From Thermomonas sp. S9 (GTDB lineage: Bacteria > Pseudomonadota > Gammaproteobacteria > Xanthomonadales > Xanthomonadaceae), in contig NZ_JAJDFY010000001.1 in the NCBI RefSeq assembly GCF_024704365.1, positions 1,717,001 to 1,781,000 on the forward strand: a DNA stretch of 64,000 bases, written 5' to 3'. The notes below the pieces were generated by a model, which was not told the origin of the DNA, did not search any database, and saw only the letters and a list, made by a program, of their open reading frames with translations. The position numbers and the translations under genes are program-made. Below are positions 25,515 to 35,911 of the stretch, in pieces (position 1 is the stretch's first letter; each line of letters starts with the position of its first letter).

Positions 25515-25880
25515 ATGAGCGATTTCCTCGGTATCCACGGCACCTCGCTGATCCTGCGGGAACAGCGGCTGCAGGTGCTCGCCTCCAACCTGGCCAATGC
25601 CGATACCCCCGGCTTCCAGGCGCAGGACATGGACTTCAACACCGCGCTGCAGGCGGTGCTGGCCCCGGCGGCCGGTGCCAGCGGCGAAGACCCCTACCAG
25701 AGCGCGGCCAACCTGGCCCGCTACGCCCGCCCCAGCGCCCAGCCCAGCCTGGACGGCAACACCGTGGACACCTCGCGCGAGCAGGCCGCGTTCTCGCAGG
25801 CGGCGCTGGAGTACCGGGCGTCGATGTCGTTCGTCGAATCCAAGGTCAGGACCATGCTGACCGCGATCACCGGCCAGTAA
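25515..25880 (+). CDS. flgB: Flagellar proximal rod protein FlgB
   Basis: 121 residues, slightly short for the family. The N-terminal rod motif VLASNLANADTPGFQAQDMDF and the C-terminal coiled-coil helix (AALEYRASMSFVESKVRTM) are present. ATG at 25515 has GGAGGG upstream. First gene of the rod-hook operon; flgC follows after 13 bp. Confidence 0.95.
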   Translation: MSDFLGIHGTSLILREQRLQVLASNLANADTPGFQAQDMDFNTALQAVLAPAAGASGEDPYQSAANLARYARPSAQPSLDGNTVDTSREQAAFSQAALEYRASMSFVESKVRTMLTAITGQ

Positions 25881-25893
25881 GCGGAGGCGCGCC

Positions 25894-26301
25894 ATGAGCA
25901 ATCTCCCGATCTTCGACGTCGCCGGCTCGGCCATGCAGGCCCAGGCGGTGCGTCTGAACACGGTGGCCAGCAACCTGGCCAACGCCAACACCGTGGCCGG
26001 CACCCCGGAAGGCGCCTACCGCGCCAAGCAGCCGGTGTTCGCCGCCGAGGCCATCCCCAACAACCAGGCGCTGGCCGGCGTGCGCGTCACCGAGGTGCGC
26101 GAGAGCACGGCCGCGGCGGTCAAGCGCTACGACCCCGGCAATCCGCTGGCCGACGCGCAGGGCTACGTGTACGCCCCCGACGTGGATCCGGTGGCGCAGA
26201 TGGTGGACATGATCTCCGCCTCGCGCAGCTACCAGGCCAACGTCGAAGTCTTCAACAGCGCCAAGGAACTGGCCGTCGCCACCCTCAACATGGGCCGCTG
26301 A
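25894..26301 (+). CDS. flgC: Flagellar proximal rod protein FlgC
   Basis: 135 residues with the flagellar basal-body rod signature NTVASNLANANTVAGTPEGAY and the C-terminal VAQMVDMISASRSYQANVEVFNSAKELA helix. Builds the periplasmic rod with FlgB, FlgF and FliE. Ends 2 bp before flgD. Confidence 0.96.
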   Translation: MSNLPIFDVAGSAMQAQAVRLNTVASNLANANTVAGTPEGAYRAKQPVFAAEAIPNNQALAGVRVTEVRESTAAAVKRYDPGNPLADAQGYVYAPDVDPVAQMVDMISASRSYQANVEVFNSAKELAVATLNMGR

Positions 26302-26303
26302 AC

Positions 26304-26981
26304 ATGAGCACCGTCGCTTCCACCTCGTCCAGCGACAGCCTGTACTCGCAGTACGCGCTGCCGAACGCGACCTCCAGGAACGCCTCCACCGGCAGCATGG
26401 GCCAGGCCGATTTCCTGCGCCTGATGACCGTGCAGATGAAGAACCAGGACCCGTTGAACCCGCTCAAGGGTGCCGAGTTCCTGGGCCAGCTGGCACAGTT
26501 CTCCACTGTGCAGGGGATCGAGAACATGCAGCAGGCCATGGGCGCCATGGCCACCGTGATGGAGAACGACCAGTCCCTGCGCGCCGCGGCGCTGGTGGGC
26601 CACGACGCCCTGGTGGACGTGGACAAGGTGCAGCTGGGCAGCGGTGCGGGCGCCAGCGGCGAGATCGTCGCCAATCGCGCCGGGCCGGTGCAGCTTCAGA
26701 TCGTGGATGCCAGCGGCAGCGTGGTGCGCCGGCTCAACGTCGATGCCAAGGACGCAGGTGCTACCAAATTCAGCTGGGATGGCAAGGACGACAGCGGCAA
26801 CGCCGTCCCGGCCGGCCAGTTCACATTCCGCGCCACCGGCGGCAGTGGCAAGGACACCCAGGCGCTGGCGGTCCGGCTGGCCGCGCGCATCGACAGCGTG
26901 TCGATCGAACCCCAGGGGCTGGTGCTGAACCTCGCCGGCCTCGGCGGCTACCCCTTGTCCTCCGTCCGTCGCATCGGCTGA
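26304..26981 (+). CDS. flgD: Hook-cap protein FlgD
   Basis: 225 residues. The N-terminal export domain reads ADFLRLMTVQMKNQDPLNPLKGAEFLGQLAQFSTVQGIENM, the classic FlgD motif; the C-terminal FlgD_ig/tudor part includes FSWDGKDDSGNAVPAGQFTFRA. It caps the growing hook and is replaced by FlgK. Confidence 0.96.
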   Translation: MSTVASTSSSDSLYSQYALPNATSRNASTGSMGQADFLRLMTVQMKNQDPLNPLKGAEFLGQLAQFSTVQGIENMQQAMGAMATVMENDQSLRAAALVGHDALVDVDKVQLGSGAGASGEIVANRAGPVQLQIVDASGSVVRRLNVDAKDAGATKFSWDGKDDSGNAVPAGQFTFRATGGSGKDTQALAVRLAARIDSVSIEPQGLVLNLAGLGGYPLSSVRRIG

Positions 26982-27017
26982 CCGCGGCCGGTTTTCCCAC
27001 TCCAGGAGCGCCTCACC

Positions 27018-28229
27018 ATGAGCTTTCGCATCTCGATCAGCGGCATGAACGCCGCCAGTTCCGATCTCGAAGTCACCGCCCACAACATCGCCAACGTCAA
27101 CACCACCGGCTTCAAGAGTTCGCGCGCCGAGTTCGCGGACGTGTTCGCGGTCTCCACCTACGGCATCTCGCAGAACGCGATCGGCGCCGGCGTGCGGCTG
27201 GCGGCGGTGGCGCAGCAGTTCAGCCAGGGCAACATCGACTTCACCGGGCGCGCGCTGGACATGGCGATCTCCGGCCAGGGCTTCTTCACCCTGTCGGACA
27301 AGGGCAACACCGTCTATTCGCGCGCCGGCAATTTCGGTACCGACCGCGACGGCTATATCGTGAATCCGTCCGGCCAGCGCCTGCAGGTGTTCGCGCCGAA
27401 CGCCGCTGGCGGCTTCGATACCGGCCGCATGAGCGACCTGCGCATCCCCAACGGCGATGCGCCGCCGGCCGCCACCAGCAAGGTCACGATCGAGACCAAC
27501 CTGCCGGCCGCGGCCTCCGCGCCGACCGCCGCGCCGTTCGATCCGAACGACCCGACCACCTACAACCAGACCACCTCGATCACCATCTACGACTCGCTGG
27601 GCGCGGCGCACACCCAGGCGCAGTACTACGTCAAGACCGCCAACCCCAACGAGTGGCAGCTCTACACCTACATCGACGGCACCGCGGTGGGCGCGGCGCA
27701 AACGCTCCAGTACTCGAATGCGGGCGCCCTCACTTCGCCGGCGCAGATCAGTCTGCCGCCGTTCACCCCGGCCAACGGCTCGGCCCCGCTGAACGTCACC
27801 CTGGATCTGGGCAACTCCACCCAGTACGGCAATGCCTTCAGCATCCAGACCCAGACCCAGGACGGGCATGCCACCGGGCGCATCACCGGCATCGACATCT
27901 CGCCCGAGGGCGTGGTCTCGGCCCGCTACACCAATGGCGTGGCGCAGCCGCTGGGCCAGGTGGCGCTGACCAATTTCGCCAACCCGCAGGGGTTGCAGTC
28001 GCTGGGCAACAACGCCTGGGCCGAGACCTTCAACTCCGGGCAGCCGCTGCGCGGCCAGGCCGGCTCGGCCGACTTCGGCCTGATCCAGGGCGGCGGCCTG
28101 GAGGCCTCCAACGTGGATCTGACCGAGCAGCTGGTGAACATGATCACCGCCCAGCGCAATTTCCAGGCCAATGCGCAGATGATCCAGACCCAGGACCAGA
28201 TCACCCAGACCGTGATCAACATCCGCTGA
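27018..28229 (+). CDS. flgE: Flagellar hook protein FlgE
   Basis: 403 residues. SISGMNAASSDLEVTAHNIANVNTTGFK at the N-terminus and LTEQLVNMITAQRNFQANAQMIQTQDQ at the C-terminus form the D0 coiled coil, with FlgE-specific D1/D2 strands between. Ribosome site CCAGGAG precedes the ATG. Main subunit of the extracellular hook. Confidence 0.96.
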   Translation: MSFRISISGMNAASSDLEVTAHNIANVNTTGFKSSRAEFADVFAVSTYGISQNAIGAGVRLAAVAQQFSQGNIDFTGRALDMAISGQGFFTLSDKGNTVYSRAGNFGTDRDGYIVNPSGQRLQVFAPNAAGGFDTGRMSDLRIPNGDAPPAATSKVTIETNLPAAASAPTAAPFDPNDPTTYNQTTSITIYDSLGAAHTQAQYYVKTANPNEWQLYTYIDGTAVGAAQTLQYSNAGALTSPAQISLPPFTPANGSAPLNVTLDLGNSTQYGNAFSIQTQTQDGHATGRITGIDISPEGVVSARYTNGVAQPLGQVALTNFANPQGLQSLGNNAWAETFNSGQPLRGQAGSADFGLIQGGGLEASNVDLTEQLVNMITAQRNFQANAQMIQTQDQITQTVINIR

Positions 28230-28274
28230 TGAACAGTCCCGCCCCGGCGCCAGCCGGGGCGGCGGGAGACCGCC

Positions 28275-29021
28275 ATGACCGATCGCGCCCTGTATGTCGC
28301 CATGACCGGTGCCAGCGCCATGTTGCGCGGGCAGGCCACGGTGGCGCAGAACCTCGCCAACGTGGACAGCACCGGCTTCCAGGCCACCCTGGACGCCACC
28401 GTGGCGGTCCCGGTGACCGGCCCCGGCCTGCCCACGCGGGTGGCCGCAACCGCGCGCACCCTGGGTGTGGACGCACGCGCTGGCGCGATCCGCAATACCG
28501 GCAATCCGCTGGACGTGGCGCTCAAGCCGGAGCGCTGGCTGGCGGTGCAGGATGCCGGCGGCGGCATCGCCTACACCCGCGCAGGCGACCTCACCCTGAA
28601 CGCCAACGGCATGCTGATGACCGCGCGCGGCCAGCCGGTGCTGGGGGCCGACGGCGCGCCGGTCACGATCCCGGCCTACCAGGCGCTGGAGATCGGCCAG
28701 GACGGCACGATTTCGATCATCCCGCAGGGCCAGCCGGCCTCGACCATGGCCGAGGCCGGCCGCCTGCAGGTGGTGGCCGCCAAGACCACCGAGCTGCAGC
28801 GCGGCGACGACGGCCTGATGCGGCCTCTGCCGGGCAAGCCGCCAGCGCCGGCGACCGGCGCGGCGCTGGTCAGCGGCGCGCTGGAATCCAGCAACGTCGA
28901 TGTGGCCGGCCAGCTGGTGTCGATGATCGCGCTGTCGCGCCAGTTCGACATGCAGGTACAGCTCTTGCAGCGTGCGGATGAGAACGCCCGCGCCACCAGC
29001 GCCATCGTGTCGCTGACCTGA
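28275..29021 (+). CDS. flgF: Flagellar proximal rod protein FlgF
   Basis: 248 residues with the rod motif [22 protein letters not shown], the FlgF-type hydrophobic core [17 protein letters not shown] and [27 protein letters not shown]. It lies between flgE and flgG as usual. Confidence 0.95.
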   Translation: MTDRALYVAMTGASAMLRGQATVAQNLANVDSTGFQATLDATVAVPVTGPGLPTRVAATARTLGVDARAGAIRNTGNPLDVALKPERWLAVQDAGGGIAYTRAGDLTLNANGMLMTARGQPVLGADGAPVTIPAYQALEIGQDGTISIIPQGQPASTMAEAGRLQVVAAKTTELQRGDDGLMRPLPGKPPAPATGAALVSGALESSNVDVAGQLVSMIALSRQFDMQVQLLQRADENARATSAIVSLT

Positions 29022-29064
29022 ATCTTTCCGCCCGCTTCCGCACCCGTTTCCCGAGGACACTGCC

Positions 29065-29850
29065 ATGACCCAGGCCCTGTGGATCGCCAAGACCGGCCTC
29101 GACGCCCAGCAGACCAAGATGGCGGTGATTTCCAACAATCTCGCCAATACCAACACCACCGGCTTCAAGCGCGACCGCGCCAGCTTCGAGGACTTGCTGT
29201 ACCAGACCCTGCGCCAGCCGGGCGGTGCCACGTCCGAGCAGACCCAGCTGCCCACCGGGCTGCAGGTCGGCACCGGCGTGCGCGTGGCCGCGACCGCCAA
29301 GCAGTTCGCCCAGGGCGCGCTGAACCAGACCGGCAACGCGCTGGACGTGGCCATCAACGGCCGCGGCTTCTTCGAGGTGCTGCTGCCGGACGGCACTTCC
29401 GCCTACACCCGCGACGGCAGCTTCCAGATCAACGCGCAGGGCGAGGTGGTGACCAACGAAGGCTACCCCGTGCAGCCCGGCCTGCAGCTGCCGGAAGGCG
29501 CGCAGAGCATCACCATCGGCGCCGACGGCACGGTCAGCGTGCAGCTCGCCGGGCAGGCGCAGCCGGTGCAGATCGGCGCCCTGACCCTGGCCGACTTCGT
29601 CAATCCAGCCGGCCTGCAGTCGCTGGGCGAAAACCTGTACGCCGAGACCGGCGCCAGCGGCCCGGCCCAGACCGGCGGCCCCGGCACCGGCGGTCTCGGC
29701 CGTCTGGTGCAAGGGTCGCTGGAAGGCTCCAACGTCAATGTGGTGGAAGAACTGGTGAGCATGATCGAAACCCAGCGCGCCTACGAGACCAACGCCAAGG
29801 CGATCTCCACCACCGACCAGATGCTGGGCTACCTGAACAACAACGTGTGA
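29065..29850 (+). CDS. flgG: Flagellar distal rod protein FlgG
   Basis: 261 residues, the family's standard size. [37 protein letters not shown], and [31 protein letters not shown] are all hallmark segments. It forms the rod that crosses the L and P rings. Confidence 0.97.
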   Translation: MTQALWIAKTGLDAQQTKMAVISNNLANTNTTGFKRDRASFEDLLYQTLRQPGGATSEQTQLPTGLQVGTGVRVAATAKQFAQGALNQTGNALDVAINGRGFFEVLLPDGTSAYTRDGSFQINAQGEVVTNEGYPVQPGLQLPEGAQSITIGADGTVSVQLAGQAQPVQIGALTLADFVNPAGLQSLGENLYAETGASGPAQTGGPGTGGLGRLVQGSLEGSNVNVVEELVSMIETQRAYETNAKAISTTDQMLGYLNNNV

Positions 29851-29858
29851 GCCGCGTC

Positions 29859-30581
29859 ATGCCTTCCCTCCCCGCTTCCGCCCGCCTGGCCACGTTCGCC
29901 CTCGCCCTGCCGCTGGCGCTGTCGGCCTGCGCCGGCCTCAACCGCCTGCAGGGCGACGTGCGCCCGTTCGACGCACCGCCGCCGTACCCGGTGGCACAGG
30001 CGCCAGTGGCCGCTGCGGCGGCCGTGCCGCAGACCGGCGATGGCGGCGGCTCGATCTACGCCTCCCGCAGCGGCAAGGGCCTGCGTCTGTTCCAGGACAA
30101 CAAGGCCAGCGAGGTGGGCGACCTGCTCACCATCGTGCTGGTGGAAAGCACCTCCGCCTCCACCCAGGCCAAGACCGCGGTGGCCAAGAAAAGCGCCACC
30201 AGCATGAGCGTGCCGACTCTCGGCAACGCCGTGCTGCCGGGGCTGTCGGCCTCGCTGGGCGGCGATCGCAGCTTCAGCGGCAACGGCGACAGCGCGCAGA
30301 GCAACAAACTGGCCGGCCAGCTCACGGTGCAGGTGGTGCAGGACCTCGGCAATGGCAACCTGCTAGTGCGCGGCGACAAGCAGCTGCGCCTGAATCAGGG
30401 CGATGAGATCGTGCAGATTCAAGGGATCGTTCGCCGCGCCGATATCGGTCCCGACAACCGGGTGACTTCCGACCGCGTGGGCGATGCGCGCATCGTCTAT
30501 GGCGGGCGTGGCGCCCTCGCCCGCTCCAACGCGATGGGCTGGCTGGGCCGCTTCTTCAATTCCGCCCTGGCTCCGTTCTGA
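29859..30581 (+). CDS. flgH: Flagellar L-ring lipoprotein FlgH
   Basis: 240 residues. The signal peptide ends in the lipobox LSAC (LPLALSAC), so the protein is lipid-anchored in the outer membrane. Later segments [34 protein letters not shown] and [21 protein letters not shown] are characteristic of FlgH. Confidence 0.96.
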   Translation: MPSLPASARLATFALALPLALSACAGLNRLQGDVRPFDAPPPYPVAQAPVAAAAAVPQTGDGGGSIYASRSGKGLRLFQDNKASEVGDLLTIVLVESTSASTQAKTAVAKKSATSMSVPTLGNAVLPGLSASLGGDRSFSGNGDSAQSNKLAGQLTVQVVQDLGNGNLLVRGDKQLRLNQGDEIVQIQGIVRRADIGPDNRVTSDRVGDARIVYGGRGALARSNAMGWLGRFFNSALAPF

Positions 30582-30592
30582 AGGCCGCGACC

Positions 30593-31697
30593 ATGAACCG
30601 CACCCTGACCGCGCTTGCCGTCCTGCTGTGCACGCTGCTGCTGGCGCCCGCCCCGGCCCGCGCCGAACGCGTCAAGGATTTGGCGCAGGTCGCCGGGGTA
30701 CGCGGCAACCCGCTGATCGGCTACGGCCTGGTGGTCGGTCTGGACGGCAGCGGCGACCGTACCAGCCAGACCCCGTTCACCGTGCAGAGCCTGAAGACCA
30801 TGCTGGAGCAGCTGGGCGCCACCATCCCGCCCGGCGTCAATCCGCAGCTGAAGAACGTGGCCGCAGTGGCGGTGAATGCGGAACTGCCGGCGTTTGCCAA
30901 GCCGGGCCAGCCGATCGACGTCACCGTGTCCTCGATCGGCAACGCCGGCTCCCTGCGCGGCGGCACCCTGCTGATGACCCAGCTCAAGGGCGCCGACGGC
31001 GAGGTGTACGCGATCGCGCAGGGCAACCTGATCGTCAGCGGGTTCGGCGCGGCCGGCCGCGACGGCTCGAAAATCTCGGTGAATGCGCCCAACGGCGGCC
31101 GCATCCCGTCCGGCGCCATCGTCGAACGCCCGGCCCCCGCCTCCGCGACGACCGGAAACGTCACCCTCAACCTGCACGAGGCCGACTTCACCACCGCCGC
31201 GCGCATCGTGGCCGCCGTCGACCGCGCCTTCGGCCCCGGCCGCGCGCGCGCGCTGGACGGTGTCACCATCGAAGTGACGCCGCCCGCGGGCGACCGCATC
31301 GCCTTCCTGTCGGCGCTGGAGTCGCTGGAAGTGAACCCGGGCATGGCGGCCGCCAAGGTCATCGTGAACGCGCGCTCCGGCACCGTGGTCATGGGCGGCC
31401 AGGTGACCGTGCTGCCGGCTGCGGTGGCGCACGGCTCGCTCACGGTCACCATCAGCGAATCCACCCAGGTCAGCCAGCCCGGGCCCTTCAGCTCAGGGCC
31501 AGACCGTGGCGGCGCCGCAGTCCACCGTCAGCGCCACCACCGAGACCAACCACATGGTGCTGTTCAAGGGCGGCACCTCGCTGGAGGAAATCGTGCGCGC
31601 GGTGAACGCGGTGGGCGCCGCCCCGGGCGACATCGTGGCCATCCTGGAAGCCCTCAAGCAGGCCGGCGCGCTGCGCGCCGAGCTGGAGGTGATCTGA
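30593..31697 (+). CDS. flgI: Flagellar P-ring protein FlgI (one frame break)
   Basis: About 368 residues across a break at 31496-31498, where GGG appears for [17 protein letters not shown] then continues in the next frame to [17 protein letters not shown]. The start has a signal peptide ([21 protein letters not shown]), then [29 protein letters not shown], the strongest FlgI signature. Without correction the frame would run on into flgJ. It forms the periplasmic ring round the rod, assembled with FlgA. Confidence 0.95.
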
Positions 31698-31726
31698 CAT
31701 GGCATGCCGATTGCCTGGTGACTGAC

Positions 31727-32716
31727 ATGCGCCTGCCCGCCGCCACTCCCATTCCGCTCCAGCGTTCCCCGACGCCGGAGCGCGCGCGCGTGGAGGACGC
31801 GGCCCGCGGGCTGGAAAGCCAGTTCGCGCAGCTGCTCATCAAGAGCATGCGCAGCGCGTCGCCGGGGGATCCCTTCGGCGGCGACACCACCTACCGCGAG
31901 ATGTACGACCAGGCGCTGGCGCAGGAGCTGACCAGGGGCCGCGGGCTGGGCCTGCAGCCGATGATCGTGCGCCAGCTGGCCGGCGTCCAGGCCGGGGCCA
32001 TCCCGGCGCCGCCGGCCGGGTTCCTGCCGCTGAACCCGGCGGTCCGCCCGCTACCGCTGGCGGCGCCGTCCGACACGCCGTCCGGGCTGCCGCTGCCGGC
32101 TGGTCTGCGCGGCGATTCCTTGACACTGGCCCCCGCCAGCAGCGGCGCTTCGCTGCCGGCGATGGCACTGCCGGCGCGCCCGCCCCTGCAGGCTGCCGCC
32201 AACAAGACCTGCGACGAGAACGCGCCGCTGGACTGCAGCAGCCCGGAAGCCTTCGTGCGCTCGGTCTGGCCGCATGCGCAGAAAGCCGCCGCCGAACTCG
32301 GGGTGCCACCGAAGGCGCTGGTCGCACAGGCCGCGCTGGAAACCGGCTGGGGCCGGCGGCTGGCCGGCAAGAACGGCCAGGCCACCTCGCACAACCTGTT
32401 CGGCATCAAGGCCGGCGGCAACTGGCGCGGCGACCAGGTGGAAGCGCCCACCCACGAATACGTGGATGGCACCCGTGTCACCACCCGCGCCCGCTTCCGC
32501 AGCTACCGCAGCGCGGCCGACAGCTTCGCCGACTACGCCCGCCTGCTGCAGGGCCCGCGCTATGCCGCGGCGCGCGCCAGCGGCGGCAACGTCCACCAGT
32601 TCGCCAGTGCCCTGCAGCGCGCCGGCTACGCCACCGATCCGGCTTACGCGGCCAAGATCGTGGCGATCGCCGATGGCGCCACTCTGCGCCGTGCCCTCGC
32701 CGGGCTGGAGGGATAA
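31727..32716 (+). CDS. flgJ: Rod cap and peptidoglycan hydrolase FlgJ
   Basis: 329 residues with two domains: an N-terminal rod-cap domain ([22 protein letters not shown]) and a C-terminal glucosaminidase domain starting near 180 ([17 protein letters not shown] with the catalytic Glu of ALETGWG, then [11 protein letters not shown]). The two-domain form is typical of beta- and gammaproteobacteria. ATG at 31727 lies 29 bp after flgI. Confidence 0.95.
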   Translation: MRLPAATPIPLQRSPTPERARVEDAARGLESQFAQLLIKSMRSASPGDPFGGDTTYREMYDQALAQELTRGRGLGLQPMIVRQLAGVQAGAIPAPPAGFLPLNPAVRPLPLAAPSDTPSGLPLPAGLRGDSLTLAPASSGASLPAMALPARPPLQAAANKTCDENAPLDCSSPEAFVRSVWPHAQKAAAELGVPPKALVAQAALETGWGRRLAGKNGQATSHNLFGIKAGGNWRGDQVEAPTHEYVDGTRVTTRARFRSYRSAADSFADYARLLQGPRYAAARASGGNVHQFASALQRAGYATDPAYAAKIVAIADGATLRRALAGLEG

Positions 32717-32719
32717 CCC

Positions 32720-34600
32720 ATGACATCCGGCATCCTCGGCACCGGCACCTCGGCCCTGCTCGCCTACCAGCGCGCGCTGTCCACGGTCAGCCACAACGTG
32801 GCCAATGCCGCCACTCCAGGCTATACCCGCCAGCGGGTGGAGCTGCAGGCGCGCCCCGGCCCCAGCGCGATGCTCAGCATCGGCCAGGGCGTGGACGTGA
32901 AGCAGTTGACGCGCCTGGCCGACGGCCTGGTGTTCGCACGCCAGAACGACAGCGCCGGCGAACTCGGCCGGTTGAACCAGCTCTCGCAGCTGGCGTCGCG
33001 GGTGGACGGGCTGATGTCGGATTCGGCCACCTCGCTGGTCGATCCGTGGTCCAGCTTCTTCAACGCCGCCAAGGGCGTGGTGGCCGACCCCACCTCGAAC
33101 CCGGCGCGCAGCCAGCTGCTGGCCTCGGCCGACCAGCTGGCCACCCGCTTCCGCAGCGTGGACGGCCAGCTGGCGAAGATGGACGACGACGTCGATCGCA
33201 GCATGACCAGCAAGATCGCCGACGCCAACCGGCTGGCCAGCGAGATCGCCGACCTCAACCGCAACATCATCTCCGCCGGCGACAACGTCTCCTCCGACCT
33301 GCTGGATGCGCGCGACCAGCGCGTGCGCGACCTGTCCAGGCTGGTCGGCGCGCAGACCGTGATCCAGGACGACGGCGCGATGAACGTGTTCACCACCGGC
33401 GGCCAGCCGCTGGTGCTGGGCGTGCGCGCCAGCAGCCTGGCCACCACCCAGGATCCCTATCGCCCGGATCGCCTGCAGCTGGCGCTGCAGACCCCCGCCG
33501 GCGCCATGCGCCTGCCGGAAGGCACGGTCAGCGGCGAGCTGGGCGGCCTGCTGGAGTTCCGCAGCCGGATCCTCGACCCGATGCGGGCCGAGCTGGGGCG
33601 CATGGCCGCTGCCTTCGCGCAGAGCGCCAACGCGATCCAGAACGCCGGCATCGACTACAACGGCAACCCGGGCGCCAACCTGTTCGCGCTGGCCCCGCCG
33701 CAGGTGGCAGCGAATGCCGGCAATACTGGCAGCGGCGGGCTGTCCGCGGGCATCGACGACGTCGGGGCGTTGACGGGGCAGAACCTGATCCTGCGCTTCG
33801 ATGGCAGCAACTGGAGCGCGCAGCGCGCCGACACCGGCGAGGCGGTGGCGATGACCGGCACCGGCACCGCGGCCGATCCGTTCAAGGTGGGCGGCATGGC
33901 GATCGTCGCCAGCCCCGGCGCCGCCGCCGGCGACCGCTTCCTGGTCAGCCCCACCGATGGCGCCGCCGGCAGCCTGCAGGTGGCGATCAAGGACCCGGCC
34001 GGGATCGCCACCGCCGCGCCGCTGACCAGCCGCGCCGATCCCGCCAACCTGGGCGATGCCAAGGTCGCGTCCTCCGCGATCACCGATGCCACGCAGTTCG
34101 CCGGTTTCACCGGCGCCACCCTCGATTTCATCGACGCCACCCACTACACGATCGACGGCACCGGCCCCTACACCTACGTGCCGGGCAGCGCGATCGCCGG
34201 CAATGGCTGGAGCCTGACCCTGTCGGGCGCGCCGGCGGCCGGCGATTCCTTCACCCTCGGCCGCACCGGCCCGCGCTCGTCCGACAACGCCAACGCCCGC
34301 CAGCTGGCCGCGCTGGACAGCAGCGGCGTACTGGATGGCGGCACCACCGCCCTGACCACCGGCGTCACCCGCCTGGCCAGCCGCGCCGGCGGCGAGGCCA
34401 GCCACGCCCAGCTGTCGCTGCAGGCGCAGCAGGCGATCGACGACCAGGTGAACGCCGAGCGCGAGTCGCTCAGCGGCGTGAACCTGGACGAGGAAGCGGC
34501 CGACATGCTGCGCTACCAGCAGGCCTACCAGGCCGCCGCGCAGGTGATCGCCACCGCCGACACCCTGTTCCAGACCCTGCTCTCGGTCGTGCGCCGCTGA
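32720..34600 (+). CDS. flgK: Hook-filament junction protein FlgK (HAP1)
   Basis: 626 residues. SALLAYQRALSTVSHNVANAATPGYTRQRVEL at the N-terminus and SGVNLDEEAADMLRYQQAYQAAAQVIATADTLFQTLL at the C-terminus are the diagnostic ends of FlgK; the middle is Ala/Gly-rich and variable. Exported with the chaperone FlgN. Confidence 0.96.
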   Translation: MTSGILGTGTSALLAYQRALSTVSHNVANAATPGYTRQRVELQARPGPSAMLSIGQGVDVKQLTRLADGLVFARQNDSAGELGRLNQLSQLASRVDGLMSDSATSLVDPWSSFFNAAKGVVADPTSNPARSQLLASADQLATRFRSVDGQLAKMDDDVDRSMTSKIADANRLASEIADLNRNIISAGDNVSSDLLDARDQRVRDLSRLVGAQTVIQDDGAMNVFTTGGQPLVLGVRASSLATTQDPYRPDRLQLALQTPAGAMRLPEGTVSGELGGLLEFRSRILDPMRAELGRMAAAFAQSANAIQNAGIDYNGNPGANLFALAPPQVAANAGNTGSGGLSAGIDDVGALTGQNLILRFDGSNWSAQRADTGEAVAMTGTGTAADPFKVGGMAIVASPGAAAGDRFLVSPTDGAAGSLQVAIKDPAGIATAAPLTSRADPANLGDAKVASSAITDATQFAGFTGATLDFIDATHYTIDGTGPYTYVPGSAIAGNGWSLTLSGAPAAGDSFTLGRTGPRSSDNANARQLAALDSSGVLDGGTTALTTGVTRLASRAGGEASHAQLSLQAQQAIDDQVNAERESLSGVNLDEEAADMLRYQQAYQAAAQVIATADTLFQTLLSVVRR

Positions 34601-34613
34601 CGAGGACACCGCG

Positions 34614-35822
34614 ATGACGATGCGCCTTTCCACCGCCCAGATGCAGTACGACGCGCTGTCGATGATGCGCGCGCGCCAGGGCGAGATCAGCAAGTACCAG
34701 CAGCAGATCGCCTCCGGGGTGAAGCTCACCCGCGGTGCCGACGACCCCACCGGGATCGCCGACGTCCAGCACCTCGACCACGCGCTGGCATCGCTGGGCC
34801 AGTTCGACCGCAACAGCACCCTGCTGGGCGACCGCCTGCGCCAGCAGGAAGGCGCGCTGGCCGATGCCGGCGACCTGCTGCAGCGCGCCCGCGAGCTGGC
34901 GGTGCAGGCCGGCAACGGCGCGCTCAGCGACAGCGACCGCCACGCCATCGTGGTCGAGCTGCGCGGCCTGCGCGAGAGCATGCTGCAGATCGCCAATCGC
35001 GACGACGGCCGCGGCCGCCAGCTGTTCGCCGGCACCCAGGACGGGGTCAAGCCGTTCACCAGCGGCGCCGGCAATGTCAGCTACCTCGGCAACGACGGCC
35101 AGAACCTGGTCGACGTGGCGCCCGACACCGCACTGGCCGATACCGATGCCGGCAGTCGGGTATTCATGAACATTCCCACCGGCGACGGCATCAGCCGCGC
35201 CCGCGCCGCCGCCGGCAATAGCGGCAGCGGCGTGCTGGACTCCGCCCAGGTCACCAGCAGCACCCTCTGGAACGGCGCCACCCTGCAGCTGCGCTTCCCC
35301 AGCGCCGGCAATTACGAAGTGGTGGACGGCAGCGGCAACCCGCTGTCGCCGCCGGTCGCGGGCAGCTTCACCCCGGGCCAGCCGATCAGCGCGCAGGGCG
35401 TGCAGTTCGTGGTCAGCGGCAACCCGGCCGCGGGCGACAGCTTCATCGTGGAACGCTCGCCCAGCCAGGACATCTTCGCCACCCTGAAGACCCTGGCCGA
35501 CGCCCTCGACCAGCCCGGCAACAGCGCCGCCGAGGTCGCCCGCCGCGCCAACGCGCTGCGCGCCGGGCAGGAAGACCTCACCGGGGCGCAGCAGCATCTG
35601 CTGGACATCCGCGCCGAGACCGGCATCCGCATGCGCAACCTCGACAGCGCCGACGCCATGCGCAGCGCCAGCAACGTGGCCATGACCCAGATGCTGTCCG
35701 GCCTGCGCGATACCGACCTGGCCGACGCCATCAGCAAGCTGCAGTACAACATGACCGCGCTCGACGCCACCCAGCGGATGATGGCCCGCCTGCAGAGCAG
35801 CTCGCTGTTCGACAAGCTCTGA
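34614..35822 (+). CDS. flgL: Hook-filament junction protein FlgL (HAP3)
   Basis: 402 residues with a flagellin-like N-terminus (MRLSTAQMQYDALSMMRARQGEISKYQQQIASGVKL) and C-terminus (DLADAISKLQYNMTALDATQRMMARLQSSSLFDKL). Last gene of the flgB-L run; FlgE and FlgK upstream and FlgL together complete the hook-filament joint. Confidence 0.96.
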   Translation: MTMRLSTAQMQYDALSMMRARQGEISKYQQQIASGVKLTRGADDPTGIADVQHLDHALASLGQFDRNSTLLGDRLRQQEGALADAGDLLQRARELAVQAGNGALSDSDRHAIVVELRGLRESMLQIANRDDGRGRQLFAGTQDGVKPFTSGAGNVSYLGNDGQNLVDVAPDTALADTDAGSRVFMNIPTGDGISRARAAAGNSGSGVLDSAQVTSSTLWNGATLQLRFPSAGNYEVVDGSGNPLSPPVAGSFTPGQPISAQGVQFVVSGNPAAGDSFIVERSPSQDIFATLKTLADALDQPGNSAAEVARRANALRAGQEDLTGAQQHLLDIRAETGIRMRNLDSADAMRSASNVAMTQMLSGLRDTDLADAISKLQYNMTALDATQRMMARLQSSSLFDKL

Positions 35823-35862
35823 GGCCATTCGCCAGGGCACGCCACCGGCCTGCAGGCAGGGT

Positions 35863-35880
35863 TTGGCATATGGTTTGCAG
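35863..35880 (+). promoter_or_regulatory. Sigma-54 promoter upstream of the HAD gene
   Basis: TTGGCA, then GG-N10-GC spacing, ending TTGCA: a strong -24/-12 match 32-49 bp before the HAD gene start. It places the two putative modification genes in the RpoN/FleQ regulon. Confidence 0.8.
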
Positions 35881-35911
35881 AAGGGCGTTCACGTCTCTCC
35901 AGCGAGCCGAT

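Noticed and set aside
26229..29396. 1055-codon open frame on the minus strand
   Set aside because: It is antisense to flgC-flgG, each of which is clear by family; long antisense frames are common in DNA of this GC content.
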